The notes: generated from the sequence alone by a model not told the origin. DNA of 57,158 nucleotides from Fomitopsis serialis (GCF_022376445.1 NW_025955211.1:1-57158); one strand, 5' to 3'; counted from the first letter of the stretch, positions 33,389-46,158 are shown. Numbers and translations are program-made.

Positions 33389-36100
33389 TCACCGCTTGCT
33401 TAATCCTGACTCGTACTCCGAGGCCGAGCCGTCATTACTCTTGGACATCTCGCTCGTGTTGTCTCTCGAAGTCAGATCGTGCACGCCGGACTCCGAGGAT
33501 TCGCTACTGACCATCATGCCACTCGCCTGGAACTGGTCGATATGCTTGTACAAGTCCCGCTGCGGCCAGGCCACCATTCGGACATCTGCGCCCTCCACAC
33601 CTTCGTACCCGCTATACTTGAGAAAGAGCTGGAAGAGTTGATCATGGGTTTTGAACGCGGAGACGGGCTCGATAGCAGGTCGTTTGCTTGAGCTCGAGGC
33701 TAACGAAGATGTCGCAATCGAAGGGACACTGTCGCCGCTCGCCGAAGTCATCTTCGGTGTCACGGTCTGGCTGGTCGACTGAGTAGTGGTGACGGTGCGA
33801 GCCCTCAGGATGGCGAGGAAATCTAAGGTTTTGTTGTATACTTGCGTTTTGCTCGCGGCAGTGGTATCGGTTGTAGACTCGTCTGAGTCCGGAATAGGAA
33901 CCCCGTATGCTGTGTTGTACGAGGAGAAGTCGATAGTGGCATAGTGAGCAGCACATAGGCCCGCGAGGTCCCGCAAGAACGCGTTCAATGTGTTGTTCTC
34001 CTCCGCTTCGAAGGGCGGAGCCTGGGACCGCATGTTTCTGAGCTTGGATTCGCCACCGACGTGAATCTTGTCTGCGGGGCGTATGAATTCTTGCCCGTAC
34101 ACCTCTTCAACATATAGCGCCAAGGTGTGTTTTCGATCGGTACGATGGAAGCGTAGAATAGCATAGTGGTAGACATGGATAAAGGATTCAATGTCGTCGT
34201 CGATCCCATACGGTTTGAGAGGGTACTGAAGTGATTGAGCTGACCGGAAGTACCACGTTCCCTGTCGGTCGGTGTCCCAAGTTCCAACTTGTGAGTGACG
34301 TATTCATTCATGAATCAAACGTAACACGTACTATACGGTCCGGTTGTTGTGGTGCGTCACCCGTGACCATATCTTCTTTATATTTGCACAAGTCCCAGTC
34401 AGCGAGTACACCGATCCGGAAGAGTTGTGTGCCGTCTTCGGCGCCTTGTATCATATTGACTTTGGGAACGTGTCAGCGATGCAGCTCAGATTGCCTCATA
34501 TACTGATTAGAGATACCTACTTTCAAGTTCGGCTGGCAAGAACTCGTCTATTAGGATGTTATCAAAGCTGATGTCTCTATGGAGAACGCCAGCATCGTTC
34601 CAGGCGCTCTGGTGGGCTAGGTCGAAGATGAGGACCTCAATGCAGTGGCAAGAGACGATGAACATGATATCACTGACCTCGCAGAGCAGCAGTCAGTATT
34701 TGGGTCAGCTCTTGGAAATCGCCAAAATCCGACAACGGGCGACAGACACGACCGAGCAAGATGCGGTAATGCACACGCCGTAGTCCAGTATGATCCTCCG
34801 GGTGTGCTCTTGTTAGCTGAACATTGTTTTCTGGCTGGCTGACGACATCCTGGCCTCCCAAACAAGGGAGGATGCCCACAGTATTCGCCCGTTGCAGCCT
34901 CTCGTAAACAATGTGTTCACGTGGGAGGCGACCATGTCCCGACGAAGGCCATCCATCTTTGAGGAAGAGAAGTCGTTCATCGCGCAAGTCAAAGGCGACG
35001 TAGGTTCGTGTTGCGCGGGACACGATTGGCTGGCTCCACGACGATGGCTTGCCAATGACTAGCTGCCGCACCCCCATCGTCACCACGTAGACAGGCCACT
35101 GGGAAGTCAACGGCTTCAATTGCTGCTCGTCCAACGACAGGGCACGGTAGACACAGCTGCGAAGATATGGCGTGCGTGCCCGAGGCGCGTAGTCTCGCAT
35201 CCTTTGAATCTCGTCCGCATTCGCACGCCTGACAGAGGCATCGTAGCCTTGTTCGTCGCGCCGCATGCGGGCAAGTCTCCAGAGGAAACGGTGCAGTGCG
35301 AAGTCGTTTCGAGTGCCATACATGAACGGCTTCGAAACGATCCACCCGCCACGGTCGACAAAGAGTATGCGGCCGTATCCCCTGAACAGGTAGAGGGCAA
35401 ACACGTGAACACGGTGTTGACGCCCAAGGATTTCAGCGATGTAGGTGGAGATTTGGCCCAATGCATCTTTACCATCTTTCGAAGTATGCCGAGTGAGTGC
35501 CTTCTTCCGTGGCTGCAGAAACTCGAAGGCGGAGTGCCGATGCTCGATCTTGGCCTCGACGGGAACCATCAGGTCGGCCCATGAACACCTTCCGGACCAC
35601 TGCAGGCGTGCGTTGTTCTCGAATTTCTGTGCCACGCTCATGGACTTTTGTCTTTCCTTCCGCCTGCCTTTAAAATCCTCGTCGGTATAGAGGCGGCTCT
35701 TCTTATCGTTGGAACCAAGGAGGACGGCTTGTCGAACGTCAGCGGTATCTGGATAGATCCCGACGTCAGGCGTGAGCAAAGTCTTTGCGTCTTCTTTATC
35801 CTCCGACTCCGGGACACCTCGAGATGAGATATCCACTGCGAAGAAAGGTGGGCTGCCGGGGGTGTTTTCCGCAATCGATCGCACAATTTGACACTGTAAA
35901 GATGATTGAGAAGTTGAAGGGGGTAGATAACGTGTGTATGACAGACGCACAACAGTACGGTAGAGCTGAAACTCCTTTCCGACGTTGTTTATGCCGTCAT
36001 TGTAGAAGAAAGTCTCCTTCTCCGCATCAGTTGGCTCACCACCGGGGATGAAGCGATCGAACATCTCGTCAACAGAGACCTCGGTCATCTGTGTGTGCAT
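33389..36100 (-). CDS. FunK1-type fungal protein kinase
   Basis: FunK1 kinases are an agaricomycete-expanded group of atypical protein kinases, linked to multicellular development by expression studies. The large N-terminal part (from MHTQMTEVSVDEMF) holds the family's upstream region: FEFLQPRKKALT, DALGQISTYIAEILGRQHR, VHVFALYLFRGYGRILFVDR and FLWRLARM. Glycine- and lysine-region pieces follow. The catalytic loop reads AGVLHRDISFDNIL (near 34560-34590). DWD replaces the usual DFG in GVLADWDLCKYKEDM (near 34395). Then come RQGTWYFRSAQSLQY and DDIESFIHVYHYAILRF, and a long Ser-rich C-terminal tail ending ESGLSKR. The frame upstream of the chosen Met stays open for about 45 codons (TPFYIGVTG), so the true start may be in an upstream exon. 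It lies between two RTA1-like genes on the same strand. Confidence 0.87.
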
Positions 36101-37489
36101 TCCGGTGACACCTATGTAGAACGGTGTGCGCAGTTGTTCGCTGCCAGTGGTGCAATCACGAACGTCGACGGAAGCCGGTTGCGAGTCGGAAGAGTCGAGA
36201 CCCGCGATAGCAGGGTGTGGCGATATGGTTCACAGTAGGTGGGAGCTGGTCCGTGTGGTGTGGCGTGGTATGCTCGAAGCTTTGTGCACAACTACAGCTG
36301 CGTCCCTTGGTCAGCCAAGCAGACTGGGGCTGCGTGTAGTTGACACAGCCGTATACACGATGAGCCTCCGAGTCAGGATGGACGACTGCACCGCGTGTCA
36401 GTTGAGACGTCTGTACTAGCCGCTATGCAGCATGAGGTCTAGAATTCGGGGACAAGAGCTTAGCATGCACGACAATACCGTGTTCAAGTTCTCTGACCTA
36501 CAACCAATCATACGTCCTTCGGATTGATGGATAAAGCGTAAGTGAATGCACAGAGTGCGAACAAATCTACAGTGGGTCCGTTAATATCAGTGCATATTAT
36601 CCTTTCAGACGACTCCTTCGTTCTAGTATGAGATGTCGCTTACAGCATATAAACACTGACCACTGTCAGTCGTGCAGCCTGAGTGCTTCCTGACGCGGCT
36701 TGAGTCACTTCGGTATTCGACTTCAAACTCTCAATGTTGAATCTTCCCTAGAATCGTACTGTGCGAACTTGCATGAGGTTCGGCGTGCGGGATCAGCTTG
36801 AGCGCTATCAACGTTCCAGTCAACGATGAACCAAGTGATCGGAGATCTCAAATCTTCCTAACATAGTAAGTAAGAAAGCAAATGATTTGCGTCGCCGCCA
36901 CCCCATGAGGATGAACGTTTGAACTCCCAGGCGATGGTCCATACTGCCTGTGCGGAATCGGCAGTGATGTGGATTCAAGTGGGAAGTGCCGAACGAGACC
37001 AGGAACCTGAGACTCATTCATCTGGAATACGACACCCGCAACTTGAGCTTGAGCCTATGCCCGCGACTCAGCCTCCGAGTCCTGCAATTGGGAGCAAGGT
37101 AGGCTACTATGTATGTTAGTAGTCTGACGAACGAAGGAGCGACATGTGCCATGGAAACGAACGAGACGGTACTTAATAAGAGCGATTAGTGTGACGCAAT
37201 GCCCCGACTCCCGGTGCCGATGTGACCTAACAACAGCCAGTGTGGTGTGATGTAGATATTCCTTCCCGCTCAGACAGTTCACAGCGACTGCACAAGATCC
37301 TTGTCGCGCTTTCCACACTGGTGGTTCTCTGACAAGCTGCATGTTGCCGTCTTGCCACTTGGGCTGATAAGCAGACCAGGAGCCAGCAGACTTGCCACGG
37401 AAAGCTTATGCTCTGCATAGACATCTACACCTACACCGTTGTTGCGGGCGACTTTGAGACGCGATCGTCCAGATCTGCTTCGTCGCATC
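36101..37489. other. Long intergenic region
   Basis: Promoter of the FunK1 gene and possibly its 5' exon (about 36101-36230), then AT-richer DNA without a supported gene. Confidence 0.45.
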
Positions 37490-38912
37490 TCACACCGCAC
37501 CCTCTGCATGGTACAACCTCTGCATCTTCGCATGCAAGGTCTCCCTGCTCGCATACCCGCTCTGGTTATCCAGACAAATCGCCTCTACCTGTGACACTGG
37601 CGCGTCTGCCTTCGCGTTCCACGTCCTTCCCGGGCCGAGGAACACGCCCGGGTGCACGGAGTTGAGGGTGAACATCGCGAACGCGACCATCCCGCCGTCC
37701 AGCCAGTCTGCAAGGACGACGTGAGGGAAATGGAGGCGACGGGAAGGTGAGGGACATACCGAAGTAACGCTGCGTCCTGATGATGTGGCCCGTCCAGCCA
37801 TCCGCGAGTTCAATCGTACGATAGATAGACCTGCGTCAGCGTTGTGAGCAGCTTACAAGGATCGGACAGGAAGGAGCGCCATACCGGATGTAGATGCAAA
37901 TGCTGGCGAAGGCGAGCGCGCCGAGCATAATCGCGTGCTTGCGGTCCAATGTGTGCGTGGCGGGCTTGACGGTCTTGTCGCCCGCACGCAGCGGCTTGTC
38001 CAGCAAACAACGAACGACGAACTCGGAGGCGAGGATCATGTAGAACGTGATGGCCACTGCGGGTGGATATATCCAGCTTCGGCATGCGGAAGCGACTTTG
38101 GAGAACGCACCTAGTTGGAAACAGATGCCGGCAAGCATGATGTGACCGCCCTGCGCGCAGCGGTAAGACATGTCTACGCTACGAACACAAATTTGCTCAC
38201 GTTTTGGGCACTCTCGCCTCTCGCGACGGCAGTCGACGCGAAGACACCACCGACGGCTTGAATGACCAACGCAATAACATCCTACATCGACAATAAGCGC
38301 ATGAGAGACCCCCGCATGCCAAGCCGCGACGTACACAGCTGCAGAATACAATGGTATCTGCGTGCAGCGCAAGTGGTCAGCCCTCATGTACGCTATGGAG
38401 ACACGGATACGCACACGCCCTCGTGCCCAACCGGCTATAGCACGACCCCAACCGCCGGATCATCTCGCCGAGCACGACGAACATGGCCGCAACGAACGGC
38501 GTCGGCGCGATGATCGTGCATACTATCCTGAAGGGAAACTGTGAGACAGCGGCGAGGCACGCGGATTCGACGAAGGCTTACTGCATGAGGTAAGGTGTCA
38601 TCTGCAGGATATCGTGGGCGGACCACTCGCGCCCGCTCCATCCGACGAGCTCGAGGACCCCCGCGAGGCAGGCGGTATACAGCAGGAACCAGAGACGGTA
38701 CCGGACCGCTTGAACAGTGTGCAGGACTGAAGACGAACGGGGTCATTGTGCCGGTGCGGTACGGAGGGAGGCTACGGGCGTACCGGTGGTGACTGCGAAG
38801 AGAACCAAGAAGAGAATACATATCCACTCGGTGGGAACGTAGCCGTAAGGGTTGTGTTTGAGTAGCTTACGAGCTATTGAGCGGGGGCTTTGTTAGAAGC
38901 GCAATGAGACAT
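37490..38912 (-). CDS. RTA1-like seven-helix membrane protein (copy 3)
   Basis: Paralogue of the gene at 31190 with the same exon structure. Readable exons give NPYGYVPTEWICILFLVLFA, VLHTVQAVRYRLWFLLYTAC, GVLELVGWSGREW, IVCTIIAPTPFVAAMFVVLG, EMIRRLGSCYSRL, YTIVFCSC, DVIALVIQAVGGVFASTAV, GGHIMLAGICFQL, VAITFYMILASEFVVRCLL, MLGALAFASICIYIR and DWLDGGMVAFAMFTLNSVHPG, ending YHAEGAV. The extreme N-terminus is uncertain: from the ATG at 38912 the frame meets a stop before KLLKHNPYGY, so a small error or a different first exon is likely. Role by family: membrane protein of the RTA1 / lipid-translocating exporter type. Confidence 0.82.
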
Positions 38913-40246
38913 GTTGTGGTAAAACGACACACCCTGCAAAGTCATCGGAGACAGCGAACAATATTAAGGGGGCCAACAGGTATCAAAAATAGAGGATCGA
39001 AAATAGAAGAAGCGCAGAACCGACGACGAAACGTAGTGAAGTGAAGGTGCAATTCGGGCCTGAGGAAAGCACAAACAGCCATATATATGGCGGGCTTCGG
39101 AGCCAGGGCTGCGTGCCTATGGATGCCGCCTGTTCAATGAGTCAACATGTCGGTGTACGCAGACCAGGGCTGTGCATATATCCACATGGCAGACACCGCT
39201 GAAGCACACGTACACGGAGGTCGTGGGCTGGCTTGACAATGTGCCCATAGACGGGCGATCAGCATTATAGCTGTCACCGGTCGATCCGCTCGAAACTTGG
39301 CGTGAGCCGGGATGCCCGACGAAGAGCCATTGAGAGCAATCATTCATGAACATGAATAAGTAATTTGGCATGAACTCGACGCGAGCGTTGTTTAAAACCT
39401 TCGTCTGCCAGTGGTCCTCAGTAGGAGTTGCGATGCGAGGTCGATCATGAACGGACATCGGAACCCGCTAAGTAGCCGACACAACCATCATTTTGATCTT
39501 GCGTCGTTGACGCTGCGGACGAGCAGATCGACTGTTGTTGCCCACGCAAGTAAGTTGGACGTTTCCTCGGGGGAAGGCCTCCGTGCCGCTGGGATTCCGT
39601 GAAGCGCCCCAGGCAAGCGGGCGCCTGTACCGGCCCTACACCTTCGGCAGCTCGGCGTCCTAGCCTTCGGGCCCGCAGTATTGCTTGATGCATAAGACGA
39701 AAAGTCTGTCGCGGGGACGTGCAGAATATTGCTACATCGGTAAGAAGGGAGGCTACGATATCGGATGTGACTCACCTCCAGGAGACTTGTCCGACTACGC
39801 GGGCTAATCATGCTCGAAATCACATACAGTGCGCCATGCACCCTCAGTCTGCGCCTTCCATGTGTTGTCTGGTGCAGGAGTTCATGCTCAGTAGGTCGTT
39901 GGTTCCCCGCCAAGATGGCATAAGCAGAAACATGACGTTGAGTACCATGTACTTGTCCGACAGCGGGATTCGCGTGATCACGGGGCGATGGGAACGCATG
40001 CGCCTGTCGCAGCACAAAAAGCATGCGTGGGCCAGCTTGACGACGAGCGCGACTTTCGCAGCGAGGTGAGTTCTCTCGAGCACTCGGAGCAGTTGAAGAC
40101 TGAGGAGCAGCTGAGGAGCACGAACTCCGAGTCGGAACGGGACCAACGCTGATCGAGTGCACGTGTGGAAGGATCGATCGGGCACGCGATCTAAGAGCTG
40201 TCGATTTGCTCATGGGCGCCTGGGCGAAGGACTGCTCTGGCTCGGG
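38913..40246. other. Intergenic region, possible unrecognised exon
   Basis: Mostly without supported genes. A minus-strand stretch near 39850-40060 encodes a mildly protein-like sequence (VITRIPLSDKYMVLNVMFLL) that I could not place in any family. The right end holds the UTP22 promoter. Confidence 0.4.
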
Positions 40247-43200
40247 ATGGCATCCCACCTCAAGAGAAAGCGCGTCCAGGACATCTCTCTCTCAAAGGCA
40301 AAGGTGCGCACTACTGCTACTCCCCTCATCATCTCCGCACTCAGCCTGCATGCGTATAGCGTCGTCATACCACTCCAGACAGTGAGCACGGGTCCGGACC
40401 AAGTCAGGTCTCCTCGCAGGCCCACTTCGAGGACCACGAAGAGAAACAAGACGGCTCTGACGACGACGCAGCAAGCGACGCTTCCAGTGAAGGCCACGTT
40501 GAACTCGTTGAACCGACGGAGGATGCGCAGGAGAACGGTACCATACATGTGAAGGCACCTCCGAAGGGCGAGGAGCTGAGAGATATCAAGGATGCTACAG
40601 ACCTCTTCAGGTCTACGTCCTTCAAGTTACAGGTGAGTACACCTCCTTTCTCTCTCGCCATATTCTAAGCAAAACCTCTTCAGATTGATGCACTACTACC
40701 GAATGTCCGAGCAAAGTATCACCGATCTGCGCCGCTCGACAAGTTCCTTCTTTCCTTCCATAGCTATCTCACCGGTCTCCCGTCCATCACACCAAAACAC
40801 CCGCTAGCCGCCTCTCGCGACCTGCAGAAGAAGGCGGTCTCCGTTCCGTACGTACTTCCCCAGCCGACCGAAGACACGAACTGGAAGGTCGCCTTTGAGA
40901 AGCCGACCGAGATCCTCCTCGTCGGAAGCTGGGCGCTCAAGACGAGCGTGAAGGCGAAGGACGGTTACCGCTATGGGGTCGATGTCGCTGTCACCATGCC
41001 GGAGGTGCGTCGTCTGTTTCAGGAGATTAAGCAGTTCAACTGACATTTGCCGCCGACTGCAGTCGCTCTTCCAAGAGAAGGACTATCTTCACAGCCGGTT
41101 CTTCCAAAAACGCGCGTACTACCTCGCCGTCATCGCCGCAGCGGTGTCTGACAAGAAGAGCGGCTTGAACGTGGAGGTGTTCTACGACTCGACGAACGGC
41201 GATCCCCGTTTGACGACACTCGTGCTGCGTCCCAAGCAGGATGGCTCCGCATCCGACTTCTCCACGCTCAGCGCCGAAGTGCGCATCCTCCCCGTCCTCC
41301 CCTCGCCCTCCCCCATCCCGCCGCAACGGCTAGGCCCCTCGCGGTCGAACATCCGCACGTCCGCGTCTTCGAGTGACGCCGCCAGCGACACTCCGAGCCC
41401 TATCTACAACTCCCGCATCATCCAGCACTGCACCCCTAAGCCCCATCTCGTCTCAACGCACGCACTCAAGGAGAGCGTGCCCGCCTTCAGTGACGCGCTT
41501 GCGCTTCTGCGGGTGTGGGCGCACCAGCGCGGGTACGGCGTGGGCGATAGGCTGTGTGTCAGAGGGTTCGATGGTCGTGGGCCGTGGTGGGCAGGGCTGC
41601 TGGAGTGTCTTGTCATGGGCGAGGAGGGTGCGGACGGCGGACGTCCGTTTGGGTTCGCTAAAAAGGAGAAGAGGCGGCCGCTCGGGAAAGGCCTCAGTTC
41701 GTACCAGCTGTTCAAGGCGGCGCTGGACTTCCTTGGTAAGGCCGGATTCTGACCTGGTGCAGAACTGGTACTGAATCACGTCTCCTGCAGCGAGACACGA
41801 CTTTGCGAAGGACCGCGTGTTTGTCAAAGCTAAGGATGGCCATCGAGTATGCCCCCTGCGTCTTGATATTCTGCTATCACTGACTGACTTGGAGGTAGTT
41901 CCCGCCAGACGAGTATGCTTCCCATGAAGCCGTGCTGGTGGACTCGTCGTCCATGCTCAATTTGCTTGCTGGTGTGCCGTTGAGCTTGCTAGAGATGGTG
42001 AGCATCGTGAAAGACCCGTCACGCAGCGCCGCTGACGTGAAAGATACATAGCTTCGTCGCGACGCTCAGCAAACCTTGGACGTGCTAGACAACTCCGGTC
42101 TAACTGAAGACCCGTTCCCTCTCGTTTTCCTGAAAGAGCAAAGGGACGTAGCGAATAGGTTTGATGTTGTCCTACGGTACGTACCTACCGAACCATACTA
42201 TCGTGGCCCGGCACTTATCATTATCCGTCAGCGTTGACCTCTCCTCCACGGAACCTCGGAACCTCTCCACCCACACCATCCTCGAGCATGGCTCTGCGTA
42301 CAACGCACTCCTCTCCCTCCTCCTCTCCACCGCCCGGCGAGCGCTGGGGAACCGCACAAAAGCTATCGCCGTCCTCCACCCTACGTCCTCCCCGCGCCCC
42401 CTCTCTCAAGCCCAGCCCTCCAACCCCTCGACGGTCTTCCTCGGCCTCATCCTCGACACGGAGCACGCGTTCCGGCTCGTCGACCACGGGCCGCCCGCGG
42501 CGGAGCAGGAGACGGAGGCGTCGAAGCAGTTCCGCGAGTTTTGGGGCGAAAAGGCAGAGCTGCGGCGGTTCAAGGACGGGAGCATCGTCGAGAGCGTCGT
42601 CTGGACGGTCGGCAGCTCGGACGAGCGCGCGCACATCCCGGCGCTGATCGTGCAGTACATCCTCGCGCGCCACCTGGGGCTCCCGGAGGAGAGCGTCCGC
42701 GGCTGGCAGGGCGGCTTCGACGCGATCGTGCGGCTGCCGGAGGACATCGGGAGCGTGCTGAGGGACGGGCGCACGGAGACGGGGTTCAAGGCCGCGATGG
42801 CGGCGTTCGACGGCCTCGTGAAGGCGATGAAGGCCCTCGACGAGCAGCTCCCGCTCGCGATCACCACCGTCAGCCCAGTCTCAGACGCGCTGCGGTACAC
42901 CAGCGCCCTCGCGCCCGTCGCGACGCCCCCCTCCGTCGCGCCCGCGCTGCCCGCCTGCGCGCGATACGTCGCGCCGATGGAGATCGTCGTCGCGTTCGAA
43001 AAGTCGGGCCGCTGGCCGGACGACCTCCGCGCGGTCCAGAAGATCAAGCTCGCGTTCTTCGAGGCGCTCGCGCGCGCGCTCATGCACGCGCAGAAGGGCC
43101 TCGCCGCGCGAGTGGTCGTCCCCGCGGCGCGCGACTCGGACATCGCGGACCACGCGTGCCTCGAGGTCGTGACCGCGGCGGGGTGGGCGTTCCACGCGCG

Positions 43201-44461
43201 GATCTGGCACGACCGCGAGCAGACGCTGCTCGAGCGCGCCATCGACGACCGGCGGCCGCACGTCCCGGCGCACGTCAAGAAGGCGGCGGCGGCGGCGGAG
43301 GGGGCGCGCGCGGGGGCGGCGCTGGAGGCGTACCGGCGGCGGTTCGTGCACGCGCCGCGGCACCACCGGGCGGTGGCGGCGCTGGGCCACCGGTTCGCGG
43401 CGTTCGCGGGGACGGCGCGGCTCGTGAAGCGGTGGCTCGCGGCGCACTGGCTGCTGGGGGCGCACGTCGGCGCGGAGGCGGCGGAGCTGCTCTGCGCGGG
43501 GGTGTTCGTGCGCGGCGGGGGCGGGGGCGTGCCGGGGACGAAGGAGCGGGGGTTCGCGTGCGTGATGGGGCTGCTGAAGGACTGGGAGTGGGGCGCGGGG
43601 ATGTTCGTGCCGCTGTACGGGGACGAGGCGGGCGTGAAGGGGGAGGCGCGGGTGGACGTGAAGGCGGGGGCGCGGCGGGGCGTGTGGGCGCTCGCGACGG
43701 AGGGGGACGCGGAGGGCCGGGTGTGGACGGCGGAGGGCCCGGACGCGGTGGTCGCGCGGCGGGTGCGCGCGCTGGCGCAGGCGACGTGGGAGGCGCTGCG
43801 GGGGATGGAGGGGGGCGACTTCGAGGTGAAGGTGCGTGCTGCGCAGCCCTTGCTCGCGGAACGGAACTGACGGTCCGCAGACGCTGTTCGCGCACCCGAC
43901 GGCGCATTACGACTTTGTCGTCGAGCTCGAGCCCGCGTTGCTCCCGCGGTACGCGCAGAGCGTGGAGGCGGACCCGGCCGTCTGGGCGAGGAACCGCAAG
44001 TACGCGAACGCGCGCGCGGAGGACGGCGGCGGGGCGCAGCTCCTCGTCGGGTTCGACCCCGCGCGGATGTTCTACGAGGACCTCAAGGTAGGTCGGCGCT
44101 CTCTGCGCTCGCTGCCCGTTAGCTGACGCGCGTTCGCAGCGGGTGTACAAGGACACGTTCGTGCTGTTCCACGACCCGCTGGGCGGGCACCGGTTCGGCG
44201 GCGTGTGGGACCCGGCGCTGAGGGCAGCCCGGCCGTTCCGCGTCCTCGGCGGGTTCTCGAGCGTGCCCGCGACGAAGGTACGAGCTCCCTCGCACACACT
44301 TGCACGCTTCGCTGACGCGCGGCTCCGTCTCCCAGGACACGGAGAAGCCGAGGGAGAAGGAGAAGGAGAGGTCGCTCGTGGTCCTGAACGAGCGCGCGGT
44401 GCTGAGCGAGGTCGAGCGGATGGGCCGGGGGCTGGTCAGGCGGATCGTCGTGCAGGTGTAG
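40247..44461 (+). CDS. UTP22: U3 snoRNP-associated protein Utp22 (Nrap/NOL6)
   Basis: Utp22 is a nucleolar scaffold of the UTP-C module in the 90S pre-ribosome, needed for early 18S rRNA processing. It starts MASHLKRKRVQDISL, followed by an acidic stretch (QDGSDDDAASDASSEGH). The Nrap repeats follow: DALLPNVRAKYHRSAPLDKF, ILLVGSWALKTSVK, YGVDVAVTMP, DYLHSRFFQKRAYYLAVI, ALALLRVWAHQRGYG, VLVDSSSMLNLLAGVP, FWGEKAELRRFKDGSIVESV, YILARHLGLP, VKRWLAAHWLLGAHVG, HYDFVVELEPALLPRYAQSV, LLVGFDPARMFYEDL and DTFVLFHDPLGG. It ends RRIVVQV. The 42161-43870 exon is extremely GC-rich at third positions, which keeps other frames open, but the product frame has no break. It converges on IND1 with 257 bp between the stop codons. 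The order and length agree with the family. Confidence 0.95.
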
Positions 44462-44718
44462 GCGTACTCCTTTGTTGAAAAGTACCATACGATATCAGTT
44501 GTAGCTATGTACGTCTACTCGGGGTCCAGAGATTTACGGGTCCAGGCGACCTTTTGTCGGGAAATGAACGAGCGCTGTGGCGCATCGTGCGTAGCGCTGT
44601 CGGCTGCGGCGGACAGGACAGGGCCCTGCTGTGCGCGGTAACGTATCGACGACGTCATCCGCGGGGGGCCTATAACATGCTAAGGACACGCAGCGACCTC
44701 GCCTCGCCTCGCCTCTCC

Positions 44719-45982
44719 TCACCTCCCACCTCCATTCCCGTCTGTTTTCGTCGAGAGCGCCGCCCACACGCGCTCCGCGACGCCCGCCATGATCGCGTCC
44801 CACCCCTCGCCCGCGGCGGCGTCGCGCGCCCTGTCCTGCTCGCCGAGGAGGACGTACGGCACGCCGGCGTCGCCGCCGGCGCTGACCGCGGGCGCGACGG
44901 GGAGCTCGCCGAGGACGGGGGCGCCGAGGCGGGCGGCGGCGGCGCGGAAGGCGTCGGGCGGGCCGTAGAGGTGGTGGGGCGCCGCGCAGGCGGGGCAGGT
45001 GTAGAAGGCTTGGTTGAGGAGGAGGCCGAGGATCTGGGGCGGTGAGCGGGGCGGGGCGGGGCGGGGCGGGAGCAGGGGGACGTACGGGGACGGAGAGCTT
45101 GCGGAACATGGCGACGCCCTTGCGGACGTCGGCGAGGGCGACGTCTTGCGGCGTGGACACGATGAGTGCGCCTGGGATGCGGGCGTGGGCGGTCAGTCGC
45201 GGAGAGGGAGGGGGTGCTCACCGTCGACGGCGACGAGCTGGCCGAGGGTGAGGGGGACGTCGCCGGTGCCGGGGGGCATGTCGACGACGAGGACGTCGAG
45301 GCCGGGGGCGGTGGGCCGGGGCCGGCGCGCCAGTCGACGTCGAAGAGGAGCTGCTGGACGGCCTTCTGGACCATGAGGCCGCGCCAGACGACGGGGGTGT
45401 CCGCGCTGGAGTCGGCGTCGGGGGCACGGGGGAGGAGGAAGCCCATGGACATGCACGGGAGGCCGTGGTTCGTGAGGGGGACGAGGGCGCCGTCTGCATA
45501 GAGTGATCAAGGTAAGTCGTTATGCTATGACACGGAACGCACTCTGGGTGAGGAGGGGCTCGTCTGCGCGGGCGAGGCCCATGAGGATGGGGACGGAGGG
45601 CCCGAAGATGTCGAGGTCGAGGATGCCGACGCGCGGGCGGGCGCCCGAGGGCGTGCGGCGCATGGCGAGCGCGACGGCGAGGTTCACTGGGGGTGTCAGC
45701 GGGGTCGCGGCGGCAGGGGATGGACAGGCGGACCTGCGACGGTGCTCTTGCCGACGCCGCCCTTGCCGCTGGCGACGGCGAGGACGCGGGCGACGTGGGG
45801 GATGGGCCGCGGCGGGGGCGGGGCGCCTCTGCGGGGCATCTGCGGCGGGGCATCGCGTCTGGGCAGGCCCTGGGGCGCGTCAGCAGGGGCGGGGCGGGCG
45901 GCGGGGGACTCACGAGGGGGTTGTCGTGTCTGGCGGGGGCGGACACGGACAGCGCGCGGCGGGGCACACAGCGGGGACGCAT
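44719..45982 (-). CDS. IND1: Mitochondrial Fe-S P-loop ATPase Ind1 (NUBPL)
   Basis: Ind1 belongs to the Mrp/NBP35 P-loop ATPases and inserts Fe-S clusters into mitochondrial complex I. The first exon ([20 protein letters not shown]) looks like a mitochondrial presequence. It is followed by [21 protein letters not shown] (deviant Walker A, split by an intron), [29 protein letters not shown], the Ind1-type [59 protein letters not shown] and the cluster-binding CPAC followed by HHLYGP. The VVWRGLMV and HHLYG context favours Ind1 over cytosolic Cfd1/Nbp35. A single missing C near 45314 breaks the frame between DVDWRAGPG and LDVLVVD. One intron (45034-45085) is nearly all CCCCG repeats. Stop at 44719-44721. 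Confidence 0.9.
45046..45070 (+). repeat. (GGGGC)n tandem repeat inside an IND1 intron
   Basis: Five G-runs of 3-4 bases spaced by single C bases (period 5) fill the middle of the 52 bp intron 45034-45085. The plus strand is a strong G-quadruplex candidate. The transcript, from the minus strand, is C-rich. Confidence 0.85.
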
Positions 45983-46158
45983 GGGAGGCGGTGTGGCGGC
46001 ACGGGCGCCGGTGGCTGCGTGTGCCTCGCCTCGGCAACGGCCGACCGAGGCCGGGAGGCAGCGTGGGCGTCTCTCTCATCTCTCGTCTCTGCGTCCCCGT
46101 TCACGACCAGCGCGACCAGCTGCACGCCTCTCCTTCGCCCACATTCCCTTCAGCAGCC
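45983..46158. promoter_or_regulatory. Divergent promoter region IND1 / LysM gene
   Basis: Only 176 bases separate the two start codons. Pyrimidine-rich CTCTCATCTCTCGTCTCTGC lies upstream of the LysM gene, as is common at fungal transcription starts. Confidence 0.45.

Noticed and set aside
42541..44297. Very long open frames on both strands (516 codons plus, 340 codons minus) over the UTP22 gene
   Set aside because: They are Arg/Ala/Pro-rich shadows caused by extreme third-position GC in UTP22; only the UTP22 frame has conserved family motifs.
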